NCBI RefSeq assembly: GCF_023612255.1
Contig: NZ_CP063231.1
Coordinates: 788,001 to 852,000, forward strand
DNA: 64,000 nt
DNA from: Luteibacter flocculans
Lineage (GTDB): Bacteria; Pseudomonadota; Gammaproteobacteria; Xanthomonadales; Rhodanobacteraceae
Reading direction: 5' to 3'
Shown here: in pieces, positions 37,338 through 47,030 of the stretch
How positions within the stretch are numbered: position 1 is the stretch's first letter
Layout: every line of letters starts with the position of its first letter
The notes under the pieces: generated by a model
Seen by the model: only the letters and a program-made list of their open reading frames with translations
Database searches by the model: none
Told to the model about the DNA's origin: nothing
Position numbers and translations under genes: made by a program

Positions 37338-39142
37338 GCCCAGCCCAACCGAAGCGTGTCACCTCGCGCGCTCATCCGGCCGACCCGTGTACCGTCGTGA
37401 TTTTCGGCGCTGCCGGCGACCTCACCAGTCGGTTGGTCGTCCCCGCGCTCTACAACATGCGCCGCACCGGCCTGCTGGCTGACAATTTTTCGGTCATTGG
37501 TTTCAACCACGGCAAGATGACCGACAACGCATGGCGCAAGAGCCTGCGTACCGCGCTCGAACGTTTCGTAGGCAACAGCGGCAGTCGCCTGGACGAGGAT
37601 GCCTGGGGCTGGCTAAGCAGCCAGATGACCTACCACGCGGGCGATTTCGACGATCTGTCCGCGTTCCAGAACCTGGCGGTGAAGCTGCGCGATGCGGAGC
37701 GCCGCCGCGGTACGAAGGGCAACGTGCTGTTCTATCTCGCCACGCCGGAGCGTTTCTTCGGCGACGTGATCGAGAAGCTGCGCGATGCCGACCTCGTCGA
37801 CGATGGCGGTCCCGATGGCGAGTTCTGGCGTCGCGTCATCATCGAAAAGCCCTTCGGTCATGACCTCGCTTCCGCGCACGCGTTGAACGAGCGCATTCTC
37901 AAGGTGCTGCGCGAGGACCAGATCTTCCGCATCGACCACTTCCTCGGGAAGGAGACGGTGCAGAACATCATGGCGTTCCGCTTCGCCAATGGCCTGTTCG
38001 AGCCGATCTGGAACCGCGACCGTATCGACCACGTGCAGATCACCGTGGCCGAGACCGTGGGCGTGGAACGCCGCGGCTCGTTCTACGAACAGACCGGCGC
38101 GTTGCGCGATATGGTGCCCAATCATCTGTTCCAGCTGCTGGCCATGGTCGCCATGGAGCCGCCGAGTTCCTTCGACGCCGAAGCCGTGCGTACGCGCAAG
38201 GCGGAAGCCATCGAAGCCATCCGTCCGATCCAGCCCGAGGACGCGGTGCGCGGCCAGTACGGCCCGGGTGCAGTCAACGGCGAACTGGCGATCTCCTACC
38301 GCGACGAACCCAACGTCGCGCCGGATTCGGTCACCGAGACCTTCGTGGCAATGAAGCTCTCCATCGATACGTGGCGCTGGTCCGGTGTGCCGTTCTATCT
38401 GCGCACCGGCAAGCATATGGGCCGGCGCACTACGGAAATCGCGATCCGCTTCAAGTCGGCGCCGTTCGCCCCGTTCCGCGGCACCGGCATGGATGCGTTC
38501 GGTCCCGATTGGCTGGTGTTGCAGATCCAGCCCGACGAGGGCATTTCGTTGCAGTTCGACGTGAAGCGCCCGGGTCCGCGCGTGGAACTGGCGCCAGTGC
38601 GGATGGATTTCAAATACGCCGACTGGTTCCGCGCCGAGCCCAACGTGGGCTACGAAACGCTGCTCTACGATTGCATGACCGGTGACGCCACGCTGTTCCA
38701 GCGTGCGGACATGGTCGAAGCCTGCTGGCGTGCCGTGCAGCCGATCCTTGACGATTGGGCGCAGCGAACCCCGGCGGACTTCCCGAACTACGCCTCGGGC
38801 AGTGCAGGCCCCGCCTCGGCGGACACGCTCCTGGCCTTGGGTGGGCGTTCGTGGCGTCCGCTGAATTCGTCGAGCGAGCCACTGGCGCGCAAGTCGTCGC
38901 GCAGCAAGGCCGAGGTCGCACCGGCGTCCGTCGGCACCGCGCCCAAGAAGCGTGCATCTGCGAAGAAGGCCGCGGCATCGAAGAAGGCGACTGCGCCGCG
39001 CAAGACGGCATCGCGTCGCGCCACGGGAGCGAAGACCGCCGCGGCGAAAACCGCCTCGGCCCGTAAGGTGGCACCCGCGAAAGCCACGACGAAGAAGACG
39101 GCTGCCCGTCGCAAGCCCGTCGGTCGTCCGCGTTCCAAGTAA
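37334..39142 (+). CDS. zwf: Glucose-6-phosphate dehydrogenase with histone-H1-like tail
   Basis: 602 residues. The first 510 are a normal G6PDH: dinucleotide loop GAAGDLTSR (25-33), IIEKPFGHD, and the active-site RIDHFLGKE (about 199-207). The domain's usual end GRSWRPL lies near residue 510. A 92-residue tail follows (38864-39142), with 28 Lys/Arg and only two acidic residues, built of [13 protein letters not shown]-type blocks like histone H1 or AlgP, and ending in [11 protein letters not shown], an AT-hook-like core. Such a tail is not normal for Zwf and suggests DNA or polyanion binding. Start is the ATG at 37334, overlapping the GH15 stop. A terminator follows 20 bases later. Confidence 0.95.
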   Translation: MSPAQPKRVTSRAHPADPCTVVIFGAAGDLTSRLVVPALYNMRRTGLLADNFSVIGFNHGKMTDNAWRKSLRTALERFVGNSGSRLDEDAWGWLSSQMTYHAGDFDDLSAFQNLAVKLRDAERRRGTKGNVLFYLATPERFFGDVIEKLRDADLVDDGGPDGEFWRRVIIEKPFGHDLASAHALNERILKVLREDQIFRIDHFLGKETVQNIMAFRFANGLFEPIWNRDRIDHVQITVAETVGVERRGSFYEQTGALRDMVPNHLFQLLAMVAMEPPSSFDAEAVRTRKAEAIEAIRPIQPEDAVRGQYGPGAVNGELAISYRDEPNVAPDSVTETFVAMKLSIDTWRWSGVPFYLRTGKHMGRRTTEIAIRFKSAPFAPFRGTGMDAFGPDWLVLQIQPDEGISLQFDVKRPGPRVELAPVRMDFKYADWFRAEPNVGYETLLYDCMTGDATLFQRADMVEACWRAVQPILDDWAQRTPADFPNYASGSAGPASADTLLALGGRSWRPLNSSSEPLARKSSRSKAEVAPASVGTAPKKRASAKKAAASKKATAPRKTASRRATGAKTAAAKTASARKVAPAKATTKKTAARRKPVGRPRSK

Positions 39143-39161
39143 TCACGCCTCGGGTCAAACG

Positions 39162-39195
39162 AAAAGGCCGCGCTGAAAAGCGCGGCCTTTTCGTT
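39162..39195 (+). terminator. Bidirectional terminator between zwf and the DUF3300 gene
   Basis: Hairpin AAAAGGCCGCGCT-GAA-AAGCGCGGCCTTTT (about 13 pairs) followed by CGTTG. Flanking A and T runs allow it to end both the zwf transcript and the converging lipoprotein transcript (stop at 39206). Confidence 0.9.
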
Positions 39196-39205
39196 GTTCG
39201 CACGA

Positions 39206-41038
39206 TCAGTGATCGTGCTTGTCGTCCTTGTGCTCGGGCGGCCGGTGGTCGTCATGCCGCGGAGCGGGCCTGGATTCGGGACGCGCTTCGGGACGCGGCG
39301 CCGGACGGGCTTCCATCCGCGGCTCGGGACGCGGTTCCGGACGGGCCTGCATGCGCGGCTCCTCGCGGGGCGGCATGCGTTGATCCATGCGCTGCGACTC
39401 CATTCGCGGCTCGGCGGCCGGCGCACGTTGGGCAAAACGTGCCGCATCGTTCGATGGCATGTGCGGTTCCGCCACCGGGGCATGCGGCGCGAAACGCGCT
39501 GCATCGTTCGGCGGCATGCGGGGCGCGGCAGGCTCCTGCCGCGGCTGCGTCGGCGGCGGAGCCGGTGCGTGCCGGGCATCCATGGTCTGCGGAGGGCGCG
39601 CCTCCATGGGCTGAGGCGCGTGGGCGGCCAAGGCCTGGCGATCGCGGGCGAACGCCTCGGCGTTGACCGGACGCTCCGGCGCATGCGGCGCGCCGGGAGC
39701 CGTGGTGGTCGCGTGCTCATTGCGCTGCATCGTCGCCGGATCGACTCCATGCGGCGCATTGGGCATGGGACGACCTGCGGCGGAAGCGCGAGGGTCCACC
39801 GGACGCCCTGGCTCACCGGCGGGACGCGGCATCATCGCAGCACGCTCGGCACCCGGCGGCGGCAACGCAGGGCGAGCGTTCGGCGCCGTGGCGCGCATCA
39901 TCGCGGGGTTGAAGTTCGGGCGCTGCATGTGCGCGAAATCCACCGGGTGCGGCGCCATGGCGGCCGGTGCCGGATGACCCATCGGGCCGGCGGGCGGTGC
40001 GCCGTTATAGGTGGTGTTGTGCACTGACACGTTGCCGAAGTTGTGTCGGTTGTCGATGTGCACCGAACGATCGATGCTGGTGTAACGGTTGATCACCGTG
40101 TTGCGGTTCACGACATACGGATGGTTGTCGTAGACCACGGCCGGCGGGCCATAGCCGCCACCGCGCGGGCCGCCCCACGACGTGTTCCAGGCGTTCCAGC
40201 CCCAGGGATGGTCGTGGTGGTGCGCGAACAGTTCGCCAACTACCACGCCGACGCCGAACGACACGAGGCCGGTCGCGACGAGGTCGCCGCGGTCGGGAGC
40301 GGGTTCGTACCAGCGTTCGGTCGTGTAGACGCGCGAGTACACCGGCTCGCCGTAGACGACGTCGGGATCGTACCGCGGCACGTAGACGACATCCGGCTCC
40401 GCCGGCTCGATCTCAATGGTCTGTGCGGGCGGCTCGACGACACGGCGCTCTTCGACCACGGTGGTCGTCGTGGGCTGAGGCGTCTCTACCACGCGGATCT
40501 TCTGCTGCGGCGTATCGGCCAGCGATCCGTGTGCACGGGCACGCTGGCGCATCACCTGGATCGCGTTGAGCACGTCGGTGGGTTCGGCCGCGTAGGCGGC
40601 ACCCAAGGCGGCAGTCCAGTCGTTATGGCCGTCCAGTTGATCGACGACGGCGGGGAAGGCGACCAGCGCCTTGACGCTCGGATCCCATGGCTGGTTGCTT
40701 GCGGCATCGATCAGCGCCGAGCCGCTCAGGTTGCGGTTGTCTTCGAGGAAGCCGCGCGCGGCATGCACATCGTCCGGGTGCGTGGACGCGGCCAGGGTGA
40801 GTGCGACGAGCTTGTCGGGAAACAACGCGATCGGCGAGACCAGCGCATAAAGCTGTTCCGCCGTCGGCGGCTGGTAGGCGGGGGCCGGCGGGGGTGCGTT
40901 GTCGACCGTTCCTGCGGCGGCCGGCGGCGCGGAAGCGGTGTCATCCGCGGGCGCCTGACGCTGGCAACCGGCAAGCATGCCGACAATGGCGACCGACAGC
41001 GCGGTCATCAGAACGACGTCCTTCGTAGTGTGTCTCAT
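39206..41038 (-). CDS. DUF3300 lipoprotein with Pro/Arg/Met-rich C-terminus
   Basis: 610 residues. A lipoprotein signal with the lipobox LAGC (C25) is followed by the DUF3300 domain (about 57-260): QLYALVSPIALFPDKLVALTLAASTHPDDVHAA, QPWDPSVKALVAFP, and EPDVVYVPRYDPDVVYGEPVY. The second half is low-complexity: many Pro, His, Arg and Met, with repeats of MPPNDAARFA-like units (two copies) and a His/Asp-rich end (HDDHRPPEHKDDKHDH) that may bind metals. It is likely exposed on the outer membrane or periplasm. Function unknown. Start ATG at 41038 has a GAGAGGG ribosome site. It converges with zwf. Confidence 0.85.
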   Translation of the reverse strand: MRHTTKDVVLMTALSVAIVGMLAGCQRQAPADDTASAPPAAAGTVDNAPPPAPAYQPPTAEQLYALVSPIALFPDKLVALTLAASTHPDDVHAARGFLEDNRNLSGSALIDAASNQPWDPSVKALVAFPAVVDQLDGHNDWTAALGAAYAAEPTDVLNAIQVMRQRARAHGSLADTPQQKIRVVETPQPTTTTVVEERRVVEPPAQTIEIEPAEPDVVYVPRYDPDVVYGEPVYSRVYTTERWYEPAPDRGDLVATGLVSFGVGVVVGELFAHHHDHPWGWNAWNTSWGGPRGGGYGPPAVVYDNHPYVVNRNTVINRYTSIDRSVHIDNRHNFGNVSVHNTTYNGAPPAGPMGHPAPAAMAPHPVDFAHMQRPNFNPAMMRATAPNARPALPPPGAERAAMMPRPAGEPGRPVDPRASAAGRPMPNAPHGVDPATMQRNEHATTTAPGAPHAPERPVNAEAFARDRQALAAHAPQPMEARPPQTMDARHAPAPPPTQPRQEPAAPRMPPNDAARFAPHAPVAEPHMPSNDAARFAQRAPAAEPRMESQRMDQRMPPREEPRMQARPEPRPEPRMEARPAPRPEARPESRPAPRHDDHRPPEHKDDKHDH

Positions 41039-41721
41039 GGTGCCCTCTCGTCACGGATCGCCTGTCGATCCGGCGTGGCGCCAATGTCGTTTTCGGCGCG
41101 TGACTCGGCGCTGTCTGGCGCCGCAAGGGCTTGCGGTTTCGCGGAGGTATTTAGCGGCGGTTTGGGTGGGTGAGGGTGATCGCGAACGCAGTTTCGAGGG
41201 CAGGATGCACGTGTTTTTTTTCGTTGCGTTGCAGCAAGCAACCCCGTCCAACCGCCTTTCATGGCGCTCTGCGAAAACGGCGATTCCGTTTCCGCGAAAA
41301 AACAGTCACTTGCTCAAGTAGCTACGGGTTACGTCGCCAAGATGGATCGATCCAAATTTTGCGAAACCGTTCTGCACTGCACTATTTTGGTATTCCCAAT
41401 ATATCGATAAAAATCAAAGCGATGAGTCAAGTTGATCATCCTTAGATCGAGTTAAAAATTCAGTTGACTTCGATGACAGGGGACTTAAGAATCCGGCGAT
41501 AACACGGGATTGCTACAGCAAGACCGGGGCTTTCGCGCCAGAACCCGCAGACCGGCGGCGCGGAAGAAGAAAAGGGCGGCGAAACAAGACCCTCACGCAG
41601 CGCGCGTTCCCGACGTCGGTTTTCAGCCGGCGCGGTGCCGTTCGCTCGGAAAAAAGCAACGCGGGAGCGGGGCCCCGACAGCGAGCGGGACCGGCTTCCT
41701 TCCCCTTTCCAGGAGATCGAT
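41039..41721. promoter_or_regulatory. AT-rich control region upstream of the TonB receptor
   Basis: 683 bases between divergent genes, without a supported gene. About 41340-41480 is the most AT-rich part that I noticed in the window. Features seen: a 12-base palindrome TGGATCGATCCA at 41343-41354; a candidate promoter TTGCGA (41359-41364), 18 bases, TATTTT (41383-41388); an interrupted repeat TTGGTATTCCCAA at 41386-41398 over the -10 region; and GTTGC-AGCAA-GCAAC at 41228-41242. These are plausible operator sites, since TonB receptors of glycan loci are usually induced, but no regulator gene is adjacent. The promoter call is weak. Confidence 0.4.
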
Positions 41722-44355
41722 GTGAACCACCGTATCAGCGCACTTTCCATGGCCATCCTGGCCGGTCTGTTCGCGACGGGTAGTGCGATGGCGCAGGACG
41801 CCACCACCACCCCGTCCGCGAACGACGCCGGGACGACCGCCCCCGCCGGTCAGTCCAATCCCCAGAACGCGGCCAATCTCAGCGGCATCACCGTCACCGG
41901 TATCCGCGCGAGCCTGCAGAAATCGCTCGACCTCAAGCGGAATGCCGACTCCATCGTCGACGCGATCTCCGCGGAAGACGTGGGCAAGTTCCCGGACACG
42001 AACGTCGCCGAATCGCTTTCGCATCTGCCGGGTCTCAGCGTCGACCGCAACTTCGGCGAAGGCGACAAGGTCAGCATCCTGGGCACCGATCCTGCGCTGA
42101 ACCGCCTGCTGCTCAACGGCCAGACCGTCGCATCGACCAACTGGACGTCGGATCCGAACAACCCGGACAGCCGCTCGTTCAACTACAGCCTGCTCGCCTC
42201 GGAAATCATCGGTAACGCCCAGGTCTACAAGACCCCGCAGGCGAACATCGACGAAGGCAGCATCGGTGGCACGGTCATCGTCAACACGCGTCGTCCGCTC
42301 GACCTGCCGGCGAACACGCTGACGGGCAGCGTCAGCTACGGTTACAACGACCGCGCCGACAAGGGCAAGCCGAACGCATCGCTGCTGTACAGCTGGAAGA
42401 ACAAGGAAAGCACCTTCGGCGTCATCGGCTCGCTGATGCATTCCGATCGCATCATCGATCGCCAGGGCACCGAGATCTTCGGCTACCAGCGCGTCAACGA
42501 TCCGACCGACACGAACCCCGACCACCAGTTCAACCCGGCCGTCGTGCCGCCGGACGCGAAGGGCGTGTACCCGACCGCGATCAACACGGCGTGGTTCCAG
42601 CAGCGCCGCACGCGCGACGGCGTGTCGACCGGCCTGCAGTGGAAGCCGAACGACGCGTTCGAGCTGAACTTCACCGGCCTGTACGTGACCGAGAAGTTCA
42701 ACAACTTCAACCAGAGCCACTACGGCGAATGGTCCGGATCGGCCGCCAACGCCACGGCGCTGGGCTTCAACAACGGCGTTGCGACCAGCGGCAGCTACAA
42801 CGCGAACACGTCGACCTACCTCGACGGTTACGAGCGCGATTCGACCGTGAACACGGGCGTCGCCAATCTGCGCGCCGACTGGTTCGGTGACGGCTGGACG
42901 GCATCGAGCCAGATCGGCTACACCGGTTCCACCGGCGGTTCGGACGGCATCTGGAATACGCAGTTCCAGGGCTTTGGCGGCTTCGACTGGAACCTCAAGG
43001 GCCAGCATCCGCAGATCAACTACAACAACGCCGACAATCCCGCGGCGATGCTCCTGCACGGTGCCGGCTACAGCTACGCGCCGAGCTACGATCGCGAGCG
43101 TTACTTCCAGGCCGACTTCTCGCACGACGTCAGCTGGGGTCCGCTGAACCAGATCGAGGTCGGCATCAAGGCGACCAACCACATCGACGGCCAGGACGCC
43201 TACGCGGCACGCCTGCCGTCGCAGGACGGCAGCGGTCTGTCGCTCGGCGATTTCTCGCACGGCGGAACGCCCAGCGGTTACCTCGACGGCCTCAGCGCGG
43301 CCGGCAACATGGGTGACTGGACGACGATCGATCCGGGCCTCATGAAGGCGTACATCCAGCAGCTGAAGAACGGCACGGTATCGCTCGATCCGAAGGCCAC
43401 CTACAGCGTCGTCGAGCAGAACCGCGCGTTCTACATCCAGGGCGACTTTGCCGGCGACGACTACCGTGGCAACCTCGGCGTGCGTTATTTCCGCACCCGC
43501 GACACGGTGGACGGTTACAACGCCATCGGCGGCGACAACTACGGTCCCGTCAACAAGCGCAGCGCGTATCACGACTGGCTGCCGTCGTTCAACATTGCCT
43601 ACGACGCAACCGACAGCCTGACGCTCCGCTTCGCCGCCGCCAAGGCCGTCGCTCGCCCGCGCTACCAGCAGATGACGCCGTACGTCGCGCTCGACGACCG
43701 TACCCTGACCGGTTCGCGTGGCAACACCGACCTCGGTCCGTACAAGTCGACCAACTACGACGCCTCGGCCGAGTGGTACTTCTCGGAAAACAGCGTGCTC
43801 GCCGCGGAAGTGTTCTTCCGTCGCATCTCGGGCTACATCCTCAACACCAACGTTGCCGAGACGCACTACAACCTGACGAATCTGCGTGACGACGTGTACC
43901 AGATGCAGGTGCCGATCAACGCCGGTGTCGCCAAGGTCAAGGGCGCGTCGATCAGCTACCAGCAGAACTTCCGTTACGGCTTCGGCTTGCTGGCGAACTA
44001 CACGTACTCCGACGCGGACACCAGCAACGACTTCCCGCTGCCGTACAACTCGAAGAACTCGTTCAATCTGTCGCCGTTCTACGAGCAGGGTCCGTGGAGT
44101 GCGCGTCTGACCTACAGCTGGCGTTCGTCGTACTTCACCTCGATCGCGCAGCTGCAGTCGCAGCAGATCACGGGCATCTTCCGTCAGCTCGATGCCTCGG
44201 TCGGCTACCAGATCAACGATCACATCCGTGTGTCGCTGGATGCCACCAACCTGCTGGACGAAACCTACTTCGTCTACAACAACACCCCGGCGCAGCCGCT
44301 CAACGCCTATAAGAACGGTCGCACCTACACCGTGACCATGGGCTTCAAGCTGTGA
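41722..44355 (+). CDS. TonB-dependent receptor of mannoside locus
   Basis: 877 residues; an outer-membrane barrel that imports glycan fragments with TonB energy. Signal peptide SALSMAILAGLFATGSAMAQ, then the plug (about 50-180: ITVTGIRASLQKSLDLKRNADSIVDAI, AESLSHLPGLSVDR, DEGSIGGTVIVNTRRPLD) of the Xanthomonas/Caulobacter-type TBDR, and a C-terminal beta-barrel ending in VTMGFKL. Start is GTG 41722 with the AGGAGAT ribosome site; the frame open to 41635 lacks one. It leads the mannosidase genes, the first of which overlaps its stop (TGATG). Confidence 0.93.
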   Translation: MNHRISALSMAILAGLFATGSAMAQDATTTPSANDAGTTAPAGQSNPQNAANLSGITVTGIRASLQKSLDLKRNADSIVDAISAEDVGKFPDTNVAESLSHLPGLSVDRNFGEGDKVSILGTDPALNRLLLNGQTVASTNWTSDPNNPDSRSFNYSLLASEIIGNAQVYKTPQANIDEGSIGGTVIVNTRRPLDLPANTLTGSVSYGYNDRADKGKPNASLLYSWKNKESTFGVIGSLMHSDRIIDRQGTEIFGYQRVNDPTDTNPDHQFNPAVVPPDAKGVYPTAINTAWFQQRRTRDGVSTGLQWKPNDAFELNFTGLYVTEKFNNFNQSHYGEWSGSAANATALGFNNGVATSGSYNANTSTYLDGYERDSTVNTGVANLRADWFGDGWTASSQIGYTGSTGGSDGIWNTQFQGFGGFDWNLKGQHPQINYNNADNPAAMLLHGAGYSYAPSYDRERYFQADFSHDVSWGPLNQIEVGIKATNHIDGQDAYAARLPSQDGSGLSLGDFSHGGTPSGYLDGLSAAGNMGDWTTIDPGLMKAYIQQLKNGTVSLDPKATYSVVEQNRAFYIQGDFAGDDYRGNLGVRYFRTRDTVDGYNAIGGDNYGPVNKRSAYHDWLPSFNIAYDATDSLTLRFAAAKAVARPRYQQMTPYVALDDRTLTGSRGNTDLGPYKSTNYDASAEWYFSENSVLAAEVFFRRISGYILNTNVAETHYNLTNLRDDVYQMQVPINAGVAKVKGASISYQQNFRYGFGLLANYTYSDADTSNDFPLPYNSKNSFNLSPFYEQGPWSARLTYSWRSSYFTSIAQLQSQQITGIFRQLDASVGYQINDHIRVSLDATNLLDETYFVYNNTPAQPLNAYKNGRTYTVTMGFKL

Positions 44356-47030
44356 TGCGGCGCGCGTCGCTGGCAATGGTGGCCTGGCTTCTCGCCGGTG
44401 CCGCCAGTGCGGCCACGCCGGTGGAGAAAGACCTTTCCACCGGCTGGCAGTTTCGCCTGGTGACGGAACGGGGGGCGGACAGTGTCCGCGATCCCGCCGC
44501 CCAGGCGTCGCCAGCGACGCGCTGCCGTGAGTCGTGCAAACGATTCGCGGACTGGCAGCCGGCCACCGTGCCGGGTGCCGTCCAGACGGACCTGCTCGCC
44601 TTGGGACGGATCGGCGATCCGTTCTGGCGCGACAACGAGGCCGACCTGCAATGGATTGGCCTCTCCGATTGGGATTACCGTCTGGACTTCGACGTCGACG
44701 CGGCCATGCTCAAGCGTGGTCACGTCGAACTCGTTTTCGATGGCCTCGACACCTTTGCGGACGTCGAGGTCAATGGCCGGATGCTGCTCTCGGCGGACAA
44801 CATGTTCCGTCGCTGGCGTGTGCCGGTGAGAGATGCCTTGCACAAGGGCACGAACACGCTGGTCGTGCATCTCCATTCCCCGATCACCCGGCTGTTGCCG
44901 TGGCTGATGAAGCAACCGTATTCGCTGCCCGGCGAATTCGATTCCTCTTTCGGCGACGAGCCGAAGGGCAAGCAGACGTCCAACTACGTCCGCAAGGCCA
45001 ACTACCAGTACGGCTGGGACTGGGGCCCGCGCTATGTCACGCTCGGCATCTGGCAGCCGGTACGGCTGGAGAGCTGGGACGCGACGCGTCTTGCCGACTT
45101 CCACGTCGCGCAGAAGCACGTCGACGCCGATAGCGCCCAGCTCGACGCGCAGTTCGACCTGCGCGCGGATCGCAGCGGTCCGGTCATCCTCAAGGTGGAC
45201 TGGGCCGCCCCGGATGGCACGCGCGGCCACGACGAGCGCAGCGTGGCCCTGTCGCGTGGCGAAAACCATGTGTCGTTGCCGGTCTCGATCGCTCATCCGC
45301 AGCGCTGGTGGCCGGTCGGTTACGGCGAGCCGAACCTCTATCGCTTCCACGCGGAGGTCGCTGCCGATGGCGACACCATCGCCAGTGCCGACCGCGACAC
45401 CGGCCTGCGCACGGTGGAGCTGCGGCGCGACAAGGACACCTGGGGCAGGGGCTTCGCCTTCGTGGTGAACGGCGTGCCGATCTTCGCCAAGGGCGCGAAC
45501 CTGATTCCGTTCGACAGCTTCCCATCGCGCGTGACCACCGCGCGCATGGAGGCGATCCTTCGTTCCGCGAAGGACGCCAACATGAACATGCTGCGCATGT
45601 GGGGCGGCGGTACCTATCAGGACGACGCCTTCTACGCCGCGGCCGATCGCATGGGCCTGATGATCTGGCAGGACTTCATGTTCGGCGGTGCGATCACGCC
45701 CTACGACGATGCCTTCCGCGAGAACGTGCGCATCGAGGCGACCGAGCAGGTCACGCGGCTGCGCGATCATCCGTCGATCGTGCTGTGGTCCGGCAACAAC
45801 GAGGTGCAGACCGGCTGGGACGACTGGCCGGATCGCCAGGACTTCCGCAAGTTCGTCAACGCCGATGAGGTGCGTCGCATCGACGATGGCATGCGCGAAC
45901 TGTTCGGCACGACCTTGCGCAAGGTCGTCCAGGATCTCTCGCCTCAGGTGCCTTACTGGGCCAGTTCGCCCAGCACCGACTACGACGGCCCCGCGAACGT
46001 AGAGAACGACGGCGACTTCCACTACTGGAAGGTCTGGTCGGGTTCGGAGCCCATTGCGCGTTACCTGGACGTCACCCCGCGCTTCCAGTCCGAATACGGC
46101 CTGCAATCCTTCCCGGTGATGGCTACGATCAAGGCGTTCGCAAGTCCCGAGGACATGCAGCCGGAATCGAAGGTCATGCGCGCGCACCAGAAGTTCGCCA
46201 ACGGCGATGGCAACCAGCGCCTGCTGCTGTACATTCGCCAGGAATACGGCGAGCCGAAGGATTTCCCCTCGTTCGTTTACCTGAGTCAGGTGATGCAGGC
46301 GGAAGGCATCGAGCTGGCGGCGGAGCACCTGCGCAGCGCGCGTCCACGCAACATGGGCACGCTGTACTGGCAGTTGAACGATGTCTGGCCCGGTGCGTCG
46401 TGGGCGAGCGTCGACTACTTCAATCGCTGGAAGGCCTTGCAGTTCCATGCGAAGCGCTTCTATGCGCCGGTAGACGTCGTGCCGCTTCGGCGCGATGGCA
46501 AGACCGAGGTTTTTGCGGTGTCCGATCGCACGACCGACTTCGCCGCCACGCTGCGCACGCGTGTCTATGACATGGGTGGGAAGCTGCTACGTGAGACGAG
46601 TCAGCCCGTTCACTCGGCCGCGCTTGCGAGCACCAAGGCGGTCACGTGGGACGATGCGGCGCTGTTGAAGGGCGCAGATCCACGCCGCACGGTGGCGGCG
46701 TTCGATCTGATCGAGGCCGGTAAGCCGGTCGCGCATCATCTGCTGTATTTCGGCGCCGCGCGTACGCTCGCGTTGCCGCAGCCCGGCATGAGTACGTCGT
46801 TGCGCAAGGACGGTGGCGCCGTGGTGCTCACCGTCAAGGCGAAGCGCCTGGCGCGCGCCGTGTGGATCGATACGGGCGACCTGGACGTGCGCCTCGCAGA
46901 CAACGCGTTCGACCTGCTCCCGGGCGAGAGCCGGGACATCCGCATCGACGGCGTGGCCGATGTCGATGCGCTCCGCCGCGTGTTGAAGGTACGCTCGCTT
47001 GTCGACGCTCTGAAGGAGACCGCTCCGTGA
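44355..47030 (+). CDS. GH2 beta-mannosidase, secreted
   Basis: 891 residues. Sec signal peptide [20 protein letters not shown], so periplasmic. Architecture is a GH2 beta-sandwich pair, an immunoglobulin-like domain and a TIM barrel. Acid/base E483 stands in [15 protein letters not shown] and the nucleophile E580 in [31 protein letters not shown] and [18 protein letters not shown]-like segments are typical of beta-mannosidases. It removes terminal beta-1,4-mannose, such as that of the N-glycan core. The ATG at 44355 overlaps the TonB receptor stop. The gene stop overlaps the GH125 start. Upstream in-frame GTG at 44352 is an alternative. Confidence 0.92.
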   Translation: MRRASLAMVAWLLAGAASAATPVEKDLSTGWQFRLVTERGADSVRDPAAQASPATRCRESCKRFADWQPATVPGAVQTDLLALGRIGDPFWRDNEADLQWIGLSDWDYRLDFDVDAAMLKRGHVELVFDGLDTFADVEVNGRMLLSADNMFRRWRVPVRDALHKGTNTLVVHLHSPITRLLPWLMKQPYSLPGEFDSSFGDEPKGKQTSNYVRKANYQYGWDWGPRYVTLGIWQPVRLESWDATRLADFHVAQKHVDADSAQLDAQFDLRADRSGPVILKVDWAAPDGTRGHDERSVALSRGENHVSLPVSIAHPQRWWPVGYGEPNLYRFHAEVAADGDTIASADRDTGLRTVELRRDKDTWGRGFAFVVNGVPIFAKGANLIPFDSFPSRVTTARMEAILRSAKDANMNMLRMWGGGTYQDDAFYAAADRMGLMIWQDFMFGGAITPYDDAFRENVRIEATEQVTRLRDHPSIVLWSGNNEVQTGWDDWPDRQDFRKFVNADEVRRIDDGMRELFGTTLRKVVQDLSPQVPYWASSPSTDYDGPANVENDGDFHYWKVWSGSEPIARYLDVTPRFQSEYGLQSFPVMATIKAFASPEDMQPESKVMRAHQKFANGDGNQRLLLYIRQEYGEPKDFPSFVYLSQVMQAEGIELAAEHLRSARPRNMGTLYWQLNDVWPGASWASVDYFNRWKALQFHAKRFYAPVDVVPLRRDGKTEVFAVSDRTTDFAATLRTRVYDMGGKLLRETSQPVHSAALASTKAVTWDDAALLKGADPRRTVAAFDLIEAGKPVAHHLLYFGAARTLALPQPGMSTSLRKDGGAVVLTVKAKRLARAVWIDTGDLDVRLADNAFDLLPGESRDIRIDGVADVDALRRVLKVRSLVDALKETAP

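Noticed and set aside
41623-44376. A 917-residue minus-strand open frame opposite the TonB receptor
   Set aside because: Antisense shadow of a confident gene; composition of Val/Arg/Ala typical of reverse reading of high-GC coding sequence.
44325-46448. A 707-residue minus-strand open frame opposite the beta-mannosidase gene
   Set aside because: Antisense of a gene with both catalytic glutamates in place; no domain pattern.
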